Source of the DNA: JBFLYC01 sp040756735
GTDB taxonomy: Bacteria > Bacillota > DSM-16504 > Desulfitibacterales > Desulfitibacteraceae
DNA: 64,000 nucleotides
Reading direction: 5' to 3'
NCBI GenBank assembly: GCA_040756735.1
Contig: JBFLYC010000008.1
Span: 58,410 to 122,409, forward strand
Shown: in pieces, positions 44,345-52,046 of the stretch
Position numbering within the stretch: position 1 is the stretch's first letter
Layout of the letters: the number at the start of each line of letters is the position of its first letter
Program-made: the position numbers and the translations under genes
Notes under the pieces: generated by a model
Told to the model about the DNA's origin: nothing
What the model saw: only the letters and a program-made list of their open reading frames with translations
The model's database searches: none

Positions 44345-45418
44345 ATGATTAAAAGACCAGATAAACCTGATTTTGAAAGAATAAGAGCTGCTTTATACTG
44401 TGCGGAACCTGACAGGGTGCCTGTTGCGGAAATGATAATTGATCCTAAGGTCAGAGCAGGATTTATGGGAAAACCCGTTGATGATTTGGAGACTAATGTA
44501 AAGTTTTGGGCTGAGGCCGGTTATGATTATATCTTGCTCTCTAAGGGTTTGTTGCAACCAGGGCATGTCCTGGAGGGTACAGCCGTGCAACGTACAAAAA
44601 GTAATACCAGCTTGTACGGAGATGGCATAGAAGAGAGAGAATGGGCCAACCTTCATGAAGGGGTAATTAAAAATGAGGAAGATTTTGAGAAGTTCAACTG
44701 GCCTAAACCTGATGACCTGGATTATTCGGAATACAAAGAAGTTGAAAAGTATTTACCAGATAATATGAAAGTAATTACAACTTCAGGTAAAATATTTACC
44801 TGTGCGTGGATGCTAATGGGTTTTGAACATTTCTGTATGTCTTTATATACCCAGCCCGATTTGATTCAAAGACTCTTTGATAAAATAGGGGAAGTGCAAT
44901 ATCAGGTATTGGAAAGGGTTTTAGAGCATAAGGTAGTTCAGGCTGTGTGGATGCCCGATGATATTGCATATGCTGAAGCTTTAATGGTTTCGCCCCAGCA
45001 TTTAAGGAAATATTTGTTCCCATGGTATAAAAAGTTTGCCGATACTTGCAAGCAATTATCACTGCCCTTTTTGTATCACTCTGACGGTAGGTTGTGGGAG
45101 GTCTTGGATGACTTGATTGACATTGGCTTTAATGCCCTGCACCCCATTGAGCCAAAAGCAATGAATATTAATGAGTTGAAAAAGAAGGTTGAAGGGAAAC
45201 TCTGTATTATAGGGAACTTAGACTTAGGATATACAATGACAAGGGGTACACCAGAAGAAGTTGTTGCAGAGACAAAGGAAAGAATTAAACATCTTGCACC
45301 TGGAGGAGGGTACTGTGTTAGCGCCAGCAATTCCATTCCTTCATATGTTCCCTTAGAAAACTACTTGGCTATGTTAAAAACCGCCTTTGATTACGGCAGA
45401 TATCCAATAAACCTATAA
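44345..45418 (+). CDS. UroD-family protein 2
   Basis: The 357-residue protein has the UroD fold with FERIRAALYCAEPDRVPV at the start, PDDIAYAEALMVSPQHLRKY near 200, FLYHSDGRLW near 240 and GGGYCVSASNSIP near 320. The HSDG motif matches the non-MtaA branch of the family found beside corrinoid methyltransferases. It lacks the full His-x-Cys/Cys zinc site. It follows dctM by 45 bases in the same operon. Reaction unknown; methyl transfer is inferred from family and context. Confidence 0.85.
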   Translation: MIKRPDKPDFERIRAALYCAEPDRVPVAEMIIDPKVRAGFMGKPVDDLETNVKFWAEAGYDYILLSKGLLQPGHVLEGTAVQRTKSNTSLYGDGIEEREWANLHEGVIKNEEDFEKFNWPKPDDLDYSEYKEVEKYLPDNMKVITTSGKIFTCAWMLMGFEHFCMSLYTQPDLIQRLFDKIGEVQYQVLERVLEHKVVQAVWMPDDIAYAEALMVSPQHLRKYLFPWYKKFADTCKQLSLPFLYHSDGRLWEVLDDLIDIGFNALHPIEPKAMNINELKKKVEGKLCIIGNLDLGYTMTRGTPEEVVAETKERIKHLAPGGGYCVSASNSIPSYVPLENYLAMLKTAFDYGRYPINL

Positions 45419-45498
45419 TAAATTTAACGAGGCACAATGTGCAAAAAGCATAGAAACCTATATGAACAAAGTAATTCTTCAGGGAAAGGAGCAATTGT

Positions 45499-46515
45499 AT
45501 GTCAGCTATGAAACCAAAAGAGCGATTTATGAGGGCTTTATATGGTGAAAGGGTGGATAGGATACCTGTTGGCAACCCCACTTCAGTAGCTACAGTTGAA
45601 TCCATGGAAGCATGCGGTGCATTTTTTCCGGATGTTCATTTGGACCCAGAAAAGATGGCAGCTTTGGCTGCCACCGGCTATGAGATTTTAGGTTTTGACA
45701 CTATTGCCCCCTATTTTAGTGTCCAGCAAGAGGCCGCTGCTTTCGGCCTAAAAATGAGATGGGGAGAAATTGACTCAATGCCGGATGTTTTAGAAAATCC
45801 ATACGGGGACCCTGATGAACTGATAATTCCAAAAGATTTTTTAGATCGCCCACCCATTACCGCAGTTCTTGGTGCTTTGAAGATATTAAAAAAAGAGTAT
45901 GGTAACCAAGTCTGCCTGGTCGGCAAGGTGATGGGGCCATGGACACTATCTTACCACCTGCATGGAGTGCAAAACTTTCTTATTAATACCATATTAGAGC
46001 CAGAAAAGGTAAGACGCTTTTTAAACAAATTAAAAGAAGTCTCTTTAATGTTTGCCAAGGCCCAGTTTGCTGCCGGAGCAGATGTGGTTACACTTGCAGA
46101 CCATGCTACCGGGGATCTGGTCAGCGGCAAATGTTATAAAGATTTTTTACTGCCCGTTCACAAGGAAATCAATCAACGTTTAAATGCTCCTACAATACTG
46201 CATATTTGCGGAAATACTACTGACCGATTGGATTATATTGCACAAGCGGGATTTAAGTGTTTCCATTTTGATTCCAAGGTCAAACCTCAGGATGCCTATG
46301 AAATTATTAACGAACGAATTAGACTTGCGGGGAGTATTAATAATCCTACTACCCTGTATAAAGGATCACCTGAAGACGTACGCCGTGAAGTCTTTTTAAA
46401 CTGTGAGGCAGGAATTGATATTATTGCTCCAGAGTGTGCCATTCCTTTACGCACACCCAATGAAAACCTGAAAGCTATTGTAGCGGCAGTTGAGGAATAC
46501 TGTAGCTCCTCTTAG
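45499..46515 (+). CDS. MtaA/UroD-family methyltransferase (cobamide-type) 3
   Basis: The 338-residue protein resembles MtaA/MtbA methylcobamide methyltransferases. It has KERFMRALYGERVDRIPVGN, GKVMGPWTLSYHL near 145, GADVVTLADHATGDL near 200 and the zinc pair in LHICGNTTD near 235. A third ligand is the Cys in APECAIPLRTP near 315. The His-x-Cys...Cys zinc site activates the thiol acceptor in known members. The natural acceptor in a bacterium could be tetrahydrofolate or another thiol. No corrinoid protein gene is visible. AAAGGAG precedes the ATG. It is a close paralogue of the broken gene at 47462. Confidence 0.88.
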   Translation: MSAMKPKERFMRALYGERVDRIPVGNPTSVATVESMEACGAFFPDVHLDPEKMAALAATGYEILGFDTIAPYFSVQQEAAAFGLKMRWGEIDSMPDVLENPYGDPDELIIPKDFLDRPPITAVLGALKILKKEYGNQVCLVGKVMGPWTLSYHLHGVQNFLINTILEPEKVRRFLNKLKEVSLMFAKAQFAAGADVVTLADHATGDLVSGKCYKDFLLPVHKEINQRLNAPTILHICGNTTDRLDYIAQAGFKCFHFDSKVKPQDAYEIINERIRLAGSINNPTTLYKGSPEDVRREVFLNCEAGIDIIAPECAIPLRTPNENLKAIVAAVEEYCSSS

Positions 46516-46560
46516 TAAATTTTTTATAATACTGGAATTCTTATATTTGAGGTGTAGGGT

Positions 46561-47475
46561 ATGCTCAGGTGGAATCTAATACATCCTTTGTTAAAAAGGG
46601 CTTCAGAGCATTGGGAAACGCCCTTGGATATAGTTGATAGAAAGGGTATTGTTTTAGTAAGTTCAGAGATCGGAAGAGTAGACACTGTTATTAATGAAAA
46701 AGGCACAAATTATCTTCCTATTTGCAGAAAGGAAGAATTTGTGGGTTGGCTGAGTTGGGAAGGACACGAAAGGAAAGAAGCAGTTACCATGTTGAAGGTT
46801 GCTATAGAAGAGGTTCTTGCCCTTGAAGAAAAACCCAACCATTATATTACTACTCCTAATGAAGAGGATCTTCTAGTTAATGCCTTACTAGAGCGTGACG
46901 CAGTTTCTCAAGAAAAAAATCTTAAAGTATGGGGTATGGCCTTGGGTTATGACCTTAACCTTCCACGTTCAGTTATATTAATAAGTTTTGAGCCCAAAGA
47001 AAACATTTATTTTAATATCAACCTGCAGTTGGGCTATGACGTTACGAAAGAGCATATAAAAGAGGAACTCAGAAGAAAAGTAAAGGATGGCCTTCATATT
47101 ACCACCCAAGATATTATAGCCTTTGTTGATATAGATAATATGTTTTTTGAGTTTTTGGTAAAAGCCTTACCTGAAAGGCTAACTGGGAGGTATCTAGAGC
47201 CCCTGTTTAAAAAACTCAGCAGTGGGCGAGAGGAAAATATGCAGCTCATCAAAACACTTGAGACATACATTGACACTAACATGAATATTAGGACTACTGC
47301 AGAAAAACTATATATGCATAGAAATACCGTTTCCAAACACCTGGAAAAGATCAAGGGTTTGACGGGACTAGACCCTAGGGGGTGCTTTTTTAATATATTT
47401 TGGCTTAAGATGCTGGTTATATATACTAAAATGATGTCTTTAAAAGCTGCAGGTGAATCTAATGTCATCAAGTGA
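46561..47475 (+). CDS. CdaR/PucR-like transcriptional regulator
   Basis: The 304-residue protein has an N-terminal diacid-recognition-like sensor region (about 1-95, LDIVDRKGIVLVSSEIGRVD) and a central linker. Its C-terminal HTH_30 motif is LETYIDTNMNIRTTAEKLYMHRNTVSKHL (47260-47346), the mark of CdaR/PucR regulators. These proteins sense sugar diacids or other small acids. It sits between two MtaA-like genes and its end overlaps the start of the second by 14 bases. It may give a second, substrate-level layer of control besides the sigma-54 activator. Confidence 0.85.
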   Translation: MLRWNLIHPLLKRASEHWETPLDIVDRKGIVLVSSEIGRVDTVINEKGTNYLPICRKEEFVGWLSWEGHERKEAVTMLKVAIEEVLALEEKPNHYITTPNEEDLLVNALLERDAVSQEKNLKVWGMALGYDLNLPRSVILISFEPKENIYFNINLQLGYDVTKEHIKEELRRKVKDGLHITTQDIIAFVDIDNMFFEFLVKALPERLTGRYLEPLFKKLSSGREENMQLIKTLETYIDTNMNIRTTAEKLYMHRNTVSKHLEKIKGLTGLDPRGCFFNIFWLKMLVIYTKMMSLKAAGESNVIK

Positions 47476-48200
47476 TAGGATATCAGGAAAGGCAAGGGTC
47501 ATTGCTGCATTAAGTGGTTTAGAAACCGATAGAATCCCTGTAGTTGCTCCAACATCAGTAGCAACCCTTGAAAGTATGCAAAAGGTAAAGGCTTTTTTCC
47601 CGAGGGCACATACAGATGCAAGACAAATGGCAGCTTTAGCAGCTGCTGGACATGAATTATTTGACTTTGACACAGTAGCTCCCTATTTTAGCATTGTTCT
47701 GGAGGCAGCTGCCTTAGGCTGTGATGTGGAGTGGGGAGAAGTAGAAACTATGCCTCTGGTAAAAAGCAACCCATTAGAAAGGTGGGAAAGCTGGTCAATC
47801 CCCAAAAACTTTTTGTCTAGACATCCCATTAAGTCTCTACTAGAATCAATAAGCATGTTAAAAAAAAGATATGAAGAGCGGGTTGCTGTTGTAGGCAAAG
47901 TGATCGGACCCTGGACACTGGCTTATCATCTTTGTGGAGTGCAGAACTTTCTCACTTTTGGGTATGATTGGAGGAAATATAACTTTAGTTGGCGGCGTCA
48001 ACAACCCTCGAACTCTGCTTAATGGGAGAGTATCTGATGTCAGGCAAGAGGTAACAGGATTGCTGGACAATGGTATTAAGTTAGTTGCCCCTGAGTGTGC
48101 GGTTCCCATTAGAACACCAAATAATAACATCAGGGCTATTACTCAATCGGTTAGAGAGTATAATAGAAAACTGAGAAATTATGGTAGGGCTAAATATTAA
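47462..48200 (+). pseudogene. MtaA/UroD-family gene 4 with internal deletion and frameshift
   Basis: The gene starts at ATG 47462, overlapping the regulator, and parallels gene 3 for about 160 residues (RIPVVAPTSVATLESM, VGKVIGPWTLAYHL, GVQNFL). At about 47950 the frame shifts and the gene resumes in another frame with GGVNNPRTLLNG and APECAVPIRTPNNNI, ending at 48200. Compared with its paralogue about 105 residues are missing, including the GADVVTLAD region and the His-x-Cys zinc pair. The remaining Cys ligand survives. The product cannot be functional. The last 11 bases overlap the yeiH-like gene on the other strand. Confidence 0.88.
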
Positions 48201-49317
48201 TATATCCTCCCAATAAATGAACCATCAGTAGACTAATGGCTGTAACGGACAGGGCAGCGGCCATGCCGATATAAAAAGGTTTTAGTCCTAAACCCTTAAA
48301 GACTGTTAAACCGGTAGACAAGCCAATTCCTGCCATAGCAATGCCAAGCATATATTTGGAACCGGCGTTGTTGATTGTTGTCCACACGGCTTTCCACTGG
48401 ACATCTTCCAATAAGCCAAAGGCCATCCCACTGCTTGTAATTCCGGCATCTCCAAGGGTTCGTACAACTGCCATGGCCATAAAGCCTAAAACAAACAAGG
48501 GGATTAAACTATACCATTTCCTTTTTTCAAATTTTTGAGCCTTTCTATCGGCAACAATGTTTACGTAATAATAAGACATGATGGGTACAATAAGAATTAA
48601 CAGCGTGTTTCTGGTAAGTTTCGTGATTGTTGCTGTATCAATTACTTTATTTATGTGAAAAACCTGGTCGTAGATTAAGGCCGCACCAACCACCTGGGAT
48701 GTTTCATGTATGGCAGTTCCCAAGAATAAGCCTACCTTGATAGGGTCATCTTGAAATACATAAAATGCAAGGTAAGGATAGAAAAACATGGCTATAATTC
48801 CAAAAAGAGTTATATTTGCTATGGCGTAGGCTATCTCCTCATCATTTGCTCTAATACCGGGAGATGTTCCCATGATTGCTGTAATCCCACAGATGCTTGT
48901 TCCTACTGCCGTCAACACGCCGAGGCGCTGGGATTGATGTAGTTTGCTTGTAATCCAAAGGGTTACACCAAGGCCTGTCAATACGCTGGCTAAAATAATA
49001 GGGATTCCCCATGAACCCAGCTTGATTACATCAAAAAAACTCAAGCGTATACCCAGCAAAATAATCCCAAGCTTCAGCAGCCAGCGGATGGAAAACATAA
49101 CCCCTTCCTTAAGCCTCTCATGCAACCCAAAGGTATTTCGGATGCAAAGGCCTAATAAGACAGCCATGAAAATTCCTGAAATGGGACTAGATCCTCTGTA
49201 ATCGAGACCCTGAAGATAATTAATTCCTTTCCCCAGGTAGTCAGCTAAAATACTGCCGATTACCATGATGACAAAACATAATATTATTCCTGGCATTAGT
49301 TGTTTAATTCTCAACAT
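48190..49317 (-). CDS. YeiH family putative sulfate/anion exporter (UPF0324)
   Basis: The 375-residue protein has about 10-11 membrane helices and the UPF0324/YeiH marks LGIILLGIRLSF near 95, AVGTSICGITAIMGTSP near 140, and AIHETSQVVGAA near 205. Family members are annotated as putative sulfate exporters on thin evidence. It reads toward the UroD/TRAP island and overlaps the end of its last gene, so it is not part of that operon. No regulator is adjacent. Confidence 0.87.
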   Translation of the reverse strand: MLRIKQLMPGIILCFVIMVIGSILADYLGKGINYLQGLDYRGSSPISGIFMAVLLGLCIRNTFGLHERLKEGVMFSIRWLLKLGIILLGIRLSFFDVIKLGSWGIPIILASVLTGLGVTLWITSKLHQSQRLGVLTAVGTSICGITAIMGTSPGIRANDEEIAYAIANITLFGIIAMFFYPYLAFYVFQDDPIKVGLFLGTAIHETSQVVGAALIYDQVFHINKVIDTATITKLTRNTLLILIVPIMSYYYVNIVADRKAQKFEKRKWYSLIPLFVLGFMAMAVVRTLGDAGITSSGMAFGLLEDVQWKAVWTTINNAGSKYMLGIAMAGIGLSTGLTVFKGLGLKPFYIGMAAALSVTAISLLMVHLLGGYINI

Positions 49318-49515
49318 GGTTGGTTTAACTCCTTTTGGTTAATGTTCCTGCAGGTGACTTGAGTCAAATTATACTGCAACTTCAAAGAAGGTTAAAATAT
49401 TAATATTTGAAGAAGGTTATTAAAGCAGGCTATAGCATGAACACTGATATAAGCAAAACTAATAAACCAGATGAATTATGTCCACATTTGAGTGCTAAAG
49501 TGTAAAGGGGGAATT

Positions 49516-49854
49516 ATGTTGGATACTATAAGTCATGGGTTATGGGCCTTTCTTTTGTTCTACAGGCGCCCTGATGTACTAAAATTCGTGGCTGGGGCTG
49601 TTGTGGCAGATATTCCCTTTATCATTGCGGGATTATGGTTAATACTTTTGGAAGCTTCTATTCCAGGACAGCTTCCCAATGTAAACGATGCCACCCCCAT
49701 TTTGTGGCCCTTCAGCTAAAAACTAACCCGGGGGTTTGTTTCATACTGGGAGCCGGAGTATTACAGCATACCTTTTAACATTATTCAGGTAGGATTGTTG
49801 ATTATTATTGGTTATGTTGTCCTGAGAAAAAGGGTGCTACAAACAAAAAAATAA
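49516..49854 (+). pseudogene. Small membrane protein gene interrupted by in-frame stop
   Basis: A good AAAGGGGG site precedes ATG 49516. The frame gives MLDTISHGLWAFLLFYRR, VVADIPFIIAGLW and ILWPFS, then TAA at 49717-49719. It then continues in the same frame with SYWEPEYYSIPFNIIQVG and a final membrane helix to TAA at 49854. N-terminus and end resemble small membrane-bound hydrolase-like proteins of about 160-200 residues, so internal sequence is probably missing in addition to the stop. The intact first part alone would be a 67-residue peptide. Confidence 0.65.
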
Positions 49855-49926
49855 GCCAGGTCTGGAACTTGACCCTGGCATGAGTTTTATGGTTGACTTC
49901 TTGGTATTAAATGCGGTGATTTGGGT

Positions 49927-51183
49927 TTAACTTGCAGGTTTTCTTGAACGGGAATTATACTTTTTATATCCATCAAGGACCACATAGTCCGGCAATCCCC
50001 TTTTCATGGGAACTGACACGTTTCCTTCAATTAACGGCCTTGCATAGGCAATGAATTCTTGGGTTACAAAATTGTATTCTTTATTAATCATTGATAATGG
50101 CATCTTTCTTTCATGGTTGGCAACCTTTTGCAGCTCCACATAACCTGTTTTGCAGTAATAAATATCACTCTGGCTTCTTTCAAGGGTTACCATTACTCCG
50201 GATAGTCCCCTTGAAGCTAATTTTACAGCCTCTGCTCCCACCATATAAGCTTCACTTGCATCTACCCTGGAAGCATAGTGCATGGCGCTGCGCTGTGAAC
50301 TGCCCAGGATGTTGCACCTTATTTTTAGCTGCATGTGCTCATTGATCATGTCCTTAAGAGCATTTGCGGCGCCGTTGCCCAGCTTAACATGCCCAAAGGC
50401 GTCCTTTGTCTTTTCCGCTGCAAGGTAATTGCCTTCTGCATCTCTTATACCTTCCGAAACTACTATATAAACGTAACCCAACTTCTTATATACCTTTTCT
50501 ACGTCAGCCAAAAATCTGGTTTTATCAAAGGGTACTTCAGGTACATAAATAAGATTGGGTGCATCTTCTTCATTGTTTTTAGCAAGTGCTGTGGCAGCAG
50601 GAAGCCAGCCGGCATTTCTGCCCATAATTTCTGTAATAACCACATCACTACTGGCCAGAATGCCCTGCAGATCAATACCAGTTTCCATTACAACCGTAGC
50701 GGCATATTTTGCTGCGCTTCCATAACCAGGACAGTGATCTGTATGAGACAGGTCATTGTCTACTGTTTTAGGCACACCGATAACTTGTAGATCGTATCTG
50801 GTATCTTGAGCGAGCTTATGAATTTTATTAGCAGTATCCATGGAATCATTACCGCCAACATAAAAGAAATAACGTATGTTATATCTCTTAAATAGTGATA
50901 AAAGACGTTCATAATCATCGTCTTTAATCTTGTGACGACAGGAACCCAGGGCAGGGCCGGGGGTAAAACGCAGACCGTCAATAGTTTCGCGTTTTTCCTG
51001 TCTAAGGTCGATTAACTCCTCGTTGAAGACGCCTTTAATGCCAAATAAGGAGCCATATATATTTTGAATGTTGTTGTAACGCAGGGATCCTTTGATAAGG
51101 CCGCAAATGCTGTTGTTTATCACCGCGGTGGGACCACCGGATTGAGCGATTAAACAGTTACCTTTTAGAGTCAAAGGGATCAC
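49927..51183 (-). CDS. 6-phosphofructokinase, probably PPi-dependent
   Basis: The 418-residue protein has the phosphofructokinase motifs SGGPTAVINNSI (residues 15-26), GGNDSMDTANKI near 103, PKTVDNDLSHTDHCPGYGSA (near 137-156) and EIMGRNAGWLP near 190. The Lys of PKTVDND and the Asn of GGND replace the ATP-type GGDGS arrangement, which indicates use of pyrophosphate. Such enzymes act reversibly between fructose-6-phosphate and fructose-1,6-bisphosphate. Together with the CBS-pyrophosphatase at 13105 this suggests managed PPi pools. It has its own promoter. Confidence 0.9.
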   Translation of the reverse strand: MIPLTLKGNCLIAQSGGPTAVINNSICGLIKGSLRYNNIQNIYGSLFGIKGVFNEELIDLRQEKRETIDGLRFTPGPALGSCRHKIKDDDYERLLSLFKRYNIRYFFYVGGNDSMDTANKIHKLAQDTRYDLQVIGVPKTVDNDLSHTDHCPGYGSAAKYAATVVMETGIDLQGILASSDVVITEIMGRNAGWLPAATALAKNNEEDAPNLIYVPEVPFDKTRFLADVEKVYKKLGYVYIVVSEGIRDAEGNYLAAEKTKDAFGHVKLGNGAANALKDMINEHMQLKIRCNILGSSQRSAMHYASRVDASEAYMVGAEAVKLASRGLSGVMVTLERSQSDIYYCKTGYVELQKVANHERKMPLSMINKEYNFVTQEFIAYARPLIEGNVSVPMKRGLPDYVVLDGYKKYNSRSRKPAS

Positions 51184-51234
51184 TCCTTACTAATCTATAA
51201 TTTATCCGAGGCAATTCCGGAAGAACACTACAAT

Positions 51235-51263
51235 ATAATACAACCATGGCATGATTCTTGCAA
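51235..51263 (-). promoter_or_regulatory. Promoter of the phosphofructokinase gene
   Basis: On the minus strand TTGCAA (51263-51258), exactly 17 bases, then TATTAT (51240-51235), about 50 bases before the start codon. Confidence 0.6.
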
Positions 51264-51361
51264 TACTAAGTTTGTAGCAGGTCTGGTAAATAGTAGCACC
51301 AAATGGGTCTATGGAATCATATAATAAAATGCGGTTACTTTTATTGAAAGGGGGTTAATAC

Positions 51362-51946
51362 ATGTTTACCCATGAGGTTCAAACGGGAGAAACCCTGGAG
51401 ATGCTTGCCCAGCGGTTTGACACAACAGTGGAAGAGATTTTAGATGTGAACGAAATTCGTAATCCCGATCGTATACCTGCCAGGACAGTCATCAGAATAC
51501 CGGCGCCTATACTTCCACCAACTGTGATATCTCCAAAGCCTTTTGCAAACTTTGCAGTACGCCAGATAGGCAGTTTGTTGTATATTTTCTCTACTGATAG
51601 ATTATTATACAGGCGAACACAACCGGTTTGTATGACACTGGTTAAAATCAATATTTCCGGCAGCCCCATCACCTTAACATATCCAACTACGCAGCGTTTT
51701 GATTTTATAGTCCGAAGGGGGGTAACAGGTCCTATTGTATGGCGCTGGTCAACAGGCAGGGTGTTTGCTCAAGTTGTTGAAACAGTAGTAATTCCACCTG
51801 GACAGTCCCAGATCTTTACTTTTACATGGGACCAAATTGGAGATGACGGTCGACCAGTGGCTCCAGGAATCTATACCGTACAGGCTGAGAATGTGGCTCA
51901 AGGGTTAAGGGGCCAAAGGGTGTCTGTAAGAATACGAATAATGTAA
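51362..51946 (+). CDS. LysM domain protein with BsuPI-type proteinase-inhibitor domain
   Basis: The 194-residue protein has an N-terminal LysM repeat (residues 2-46, VQTGETLEMLAQRFDTTVEE) that binds peptidoglycan or chitin-like glycans. After a Pro-rich linker, a BsuPI intracellular-proteinase-inhibitor-like domain spans about 85-190 (TYPTTQRFDFIV, WDQIGDDGRPVAPGIYTV). No signal peptide is visible, so a role in the spore coat or mother cell is possible, but this is inference. AAAGGGGG lies before the ATG. A terminator follows directly. Confidence 0.82.
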   Translation: MFTHEVQTGETLEMLAQRFDTTVEEILDVNEIRNPDRIPARTVIRIPAPILPPTVISPKPFANFAVRQIGSLLYIFSTDRLLYRRTQPVCMTLVKINISGSPITLTYPTTQRFDFIVRRGVTGPIVWRWSTGRVFAQVVETVVIPPGQSQIFTFTWDQIGDDGRPVAPGIYTVQAENVAQGLRGQRVSVRIRIM

Positions 51947-51975
51947 AGGGGCGCTTAATAAGCACCCTTTTTTTA
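51944..51975 (+). terminator. Terminator after the LysM gene
   Basis: AAAGGG...GCTT pairs with AAGC...CCCTTT across a small internal loop, and ends in a run of seven T. Confidence 0.8.
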
Positions 51976-52046
51976 TTGATTAAAATAGCCATATGATGCA
52001 AATACTAACCTTAGATTTAAATATTACTAAAGGAAGTGAGTTTTCG

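Noticed and set aside
45430..45450. Second sigma-54 promoter (AGGCACAATGTGCA) before the third UroD-family gene
   Set aside because: GG-to-GC spacing is two bases too short.
51993..52046. Upstream ATG start for the OYE-type enzyme
   Set aside because: No ribosome site, it begins right after the preceding terminator, and family similarity starts at the TTG at 52047.
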